NCBI GenBank assembly: GCA_026398415.1
Contig: JAPLSY010000078.1
Span: 1-64,000, forward strand
Reading direction: 5' to 3'
Source of the DNA: Kiritimatiellota bacterium
GTDB lineage: Bacteria > Verrucomicrobiota > Kiritimatiellia > JAAZAB01
DNA: 64,000 nt
Below, piece after piece: positions 62,618-64,000 of this stretch (positions are counted from its first letter, which is position 1; the number at the start of each line of letters is the position of its first letter). A program made the position numbers and the translations under genes. The notes under the pieces were generated by a model, which had not been told where the DNA came from, made no database searches, and saw only the letters and a list, made by a program, of their open reading frames with translations.

Positions 62618-64000
62618 ATGAAGTATCTTAGCACACGGGGCGGCGGGCCCGTCTGCAACACTACGTGCAGCATTGCGGGCAGGGCGGCGGTTGATTTTGA
62701 AACGGCCGTGCTGACCGGATTGGCGCGTGACGGTGGCCTGTTCCTGCCCGCCTCCATTCCCGATGTCCGCGCCGACCTGTCCGCCTGGGCCGGTTTGGAT
62801 TACGGCGCTTTAGCGCTTGAGATTATACGCCACTTTACCGATTTGCCCGCCGACGACCTGCAGAAAATGATCGACGACAGTTATGCCACCTTTCGGCATC
62901 CGGATGTGACGCCGGTTGTGGCCGTTAACGGCATTCACATACTGGAACTGTTTCATGGACCGACGCTGGCGTTCAAGGATGTGGCCCTGCAATTCCTCGG
63001 GCGCGTGTTCGAGTATTATCTGGCGCATTCGGGCCGACGATTAAACATCCTGGCAGCCACCAGCGGCGATACCGGCAGTGCGGCCATTGCCGGCGTGCGG
63101 GGGCGCTCTGGGCTACGCATTTTTGTGCTCTATCCGCATGGACGGATCAGTCCCGCCCAGGAGCGCCAGATGACCACCGTGCCGGACGACAATGTCTTCT
63201 GCCTGGCCGTGCGCGGCAGTTTCGACGATTGTCAGAGCATCGTTAAAACATTATTTCGCGATCTGCCGTTCCGCGACCGCTATGAACTGGGCGCGGTGAA
63301 TTCCATAAACTGGGCGCGCCTGCTGGCCCAGATCGTGTACTATTTTTATGGCACCTTCCGGGTCATGGCGCAAACCGGTGCGCGCGCCGTCCGGATCGCG
63401 GTGCCGACGGGTAATTTCGGCGACATCTTTGCGGGATACCTGGCGACGCGTATGGGATTGCCGGTCAGCCGCCTGATTCTGGCAACGAACGAAAACGATA
63501 TCCTGGCCCGTTTTTTTAATACCGGCGTTTATCAGCGCGGAACGGTGCAGGCCACCTTAAGTCCTTCCATGGACATTCAGGTAGCAAGCAATTTCGAGCG
63601 CTATCTGTATTATCGGGTGAATCGCGATCCCCGGGAAGTTTGTCGGCTGATGGAGGCGTTTGCGCAGTCCGGTCAACTGCGCCTGGATCGGGCGCGAAGC
63701 GCCGGTGTGGACCCGCTCTTTGCGGCCGGAACCTGTGCAACGGCCGATGCGCTGGCAACAATTCGCGAGTTTTACGGACAGCACGGATACCTTCTGGATC
63801 CACATAGCGCCGTGGGAGTGCAGGTAGGGCGCCAGTTCCTGAGCCCGGACGAACCCATGCTTGCGCTGGCCACTGCCCACCCGGCCAAATTTGCCGATGC
63901 CATCCGTCAGGCAACCGGCCAGGATATTGCGCATCATCCCATGCTCGATGCACTTGCCAACCTGCCCCAGCGCCGCACGGTTTTGCCCGCCGATGCCCAG
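62618..64000 (+). CDS. thrC: threonine synthase, N-terminal part (runs off the window)
   Basis: 461 codons are visible and no stop is reached. The PLP enzyme makes threonine from O-phosphohomoserine. It has the family start KYLSTRGGGPV ... VDFETAVLTGLARDGGLFLP, the PLP Lys in HGPTLAFKDVALQFLG, ATSGDTGSAAIAGV and VPTGNFGDIFAGYLA. Between GGGPV and VDFETA sits CNTTCSIAGRAA, a 12-residue stretch absent from typical ThrC and encoded by a repeat. GGAAAGG precedes the ATG. Confidence 0.92.
   Translation, partial: MKYLSTRGGGPVCNTTCSIAGRAAVDFETAVLTGLARDGGLFLPASIPDVRADLSAWAGLDYGALALEIIRHFTDLPADDLQKMIDDSYATFRHPDVTPVVAVNGIHILELFHGPTLAFKDVALQFLGRVFEYYLAHSGRRLNILAATSGDTGSAAIAGVRGRSGLRIFVLYPHGRISPAQERQMTTVPDDNVFCLAVRGSFDDCQSIVKTLFRDLPFRDRYELGAVNSINWARLLAQIVYYFYGTFRVMAQTGARAVRIAVPTGNFGDIFAGYLATRMGLPVSRLILATNENDILARFFNTGVYQRGTVQATLSPSMDIQVASNFERYLYYRVNRDPREVCRLMEAFAQSGQLRLDRARSAGVDPLFAAGTCATADALATIREFYGQHGYLLDPHSAVGVQVGRQFLSPDEPMLALATAHPAKFADAIRQATGQDIAHHPMLDALANLPQRRTVLPADAQ
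62653..62683 (+). repeat. in-frame repeat insertion in thrC
   Basis: CTGCA (62653-62657) pairs with TGCAG (62666-62670), and the 15-mer AGCATTGCGGGCAGG (62669-62683) is identical to 3753-3767. Confidence 0.7.

Overview
The window looks like part of a chromosome of an anaerobic bacterium of the PVC superphylum, most likely near Kiritimatiellota, Lentisphaerota or Verrucomicrobiota. The support is indirect: a 51-residue 'small basic protein' typical of that group (2877-3032), carbohydrate-active genes (GH20-like, GH4, sialidase-like), an energy-converting hydrogenase-related (Ehr) complex next to an F-type ATP synthase with sodium-site residues, and many short structured repeats between and inside genes. 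No rRNA or tRNA gene was seen, so the placement is an inference.

Layout. 0-5 kb: a GH20-like glycosidase, an alpha/alpha-toroid protein, the small basic protein, an rRNA pseudouridine synthase and an SH3-domain protein. 5-10 kb: a secreted protein, an animal-type xylulokinase, and an archaeal-type pair that makes 3-dehydroquinate. 9.7-13.7 kb: tRNA adenosine deaminase, TatA, AtpZ-like, a polysaccharide deacetylase and an acyltransferase. 14-21.6 kb: an AtpI-like gene followed by a six-gene Ehr operon whose catalytic-subunit homologue lacks all nickel ligands. 21.6-29.1 kb: a defence island with an OLD-like ATPase/TOPRIM protein and a type III restriction-modification system, with gene remnants at its left edge. 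29.2-35.7 kb: the complete ATP synthase operon atpBEFHAGDC. 35.7-42 kb: a GAF/degenerate-GGDEF protein and housekeeping genes nadC, birA, coaX, manC, ruvX and truA. 42-48.6 kb: an AraC regulator, GH4 glycosidase, a UroD-like gene with a possible -1 frameshift site, a beta-propeller protein, a truncated GH20-like gene against an IS remnant, and a permease. 48.6-59 kb: a minus-strand Tad pilus locus. 59-64 kb: a Ser/Thr kinase with leucine-rich repeats and the start of threonine synthase.

The genes suggest some joint functions. The Ehr complex, with two antiporter-like subunits, probably builds an ion gradient, and the ATP synthase beside it has a c subunit with the residues of sodium-binding rings. 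The AtpZ-like and AtpI-like genes lie 16-19 kb upstream of atpB, as if an ancestral atp locus had been split by the Ehr operon and later by the defence island. The Tad locus has cytoplasmic motor (TadA), platform (TadB, TadC), CpaB and several prepilins, but no secretin or prepilin peptidase in the window.

The most unusual content is repeat structure. (1) A family of about 90-135 bp elements occurs three times: TAGGAATT-like left end, hairpin, CTACA...TGTAG pairing, hairpin, AGTTGCCG. The stems differ in sequence but keep their pairing, and one copy sits in a duplicated segment whose sister copy lacks it. (2) Elements built of degenerate 7-bp or 9-bp units in inverted orientation lie between genes, at gene ends and, in three prepilins, inside the leader-peptide codons. 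(3) Palindromic inserts sit in frame in atpG, thrC, a pseudouridine synthase, an SH3 protein and the small gene between mod and res.
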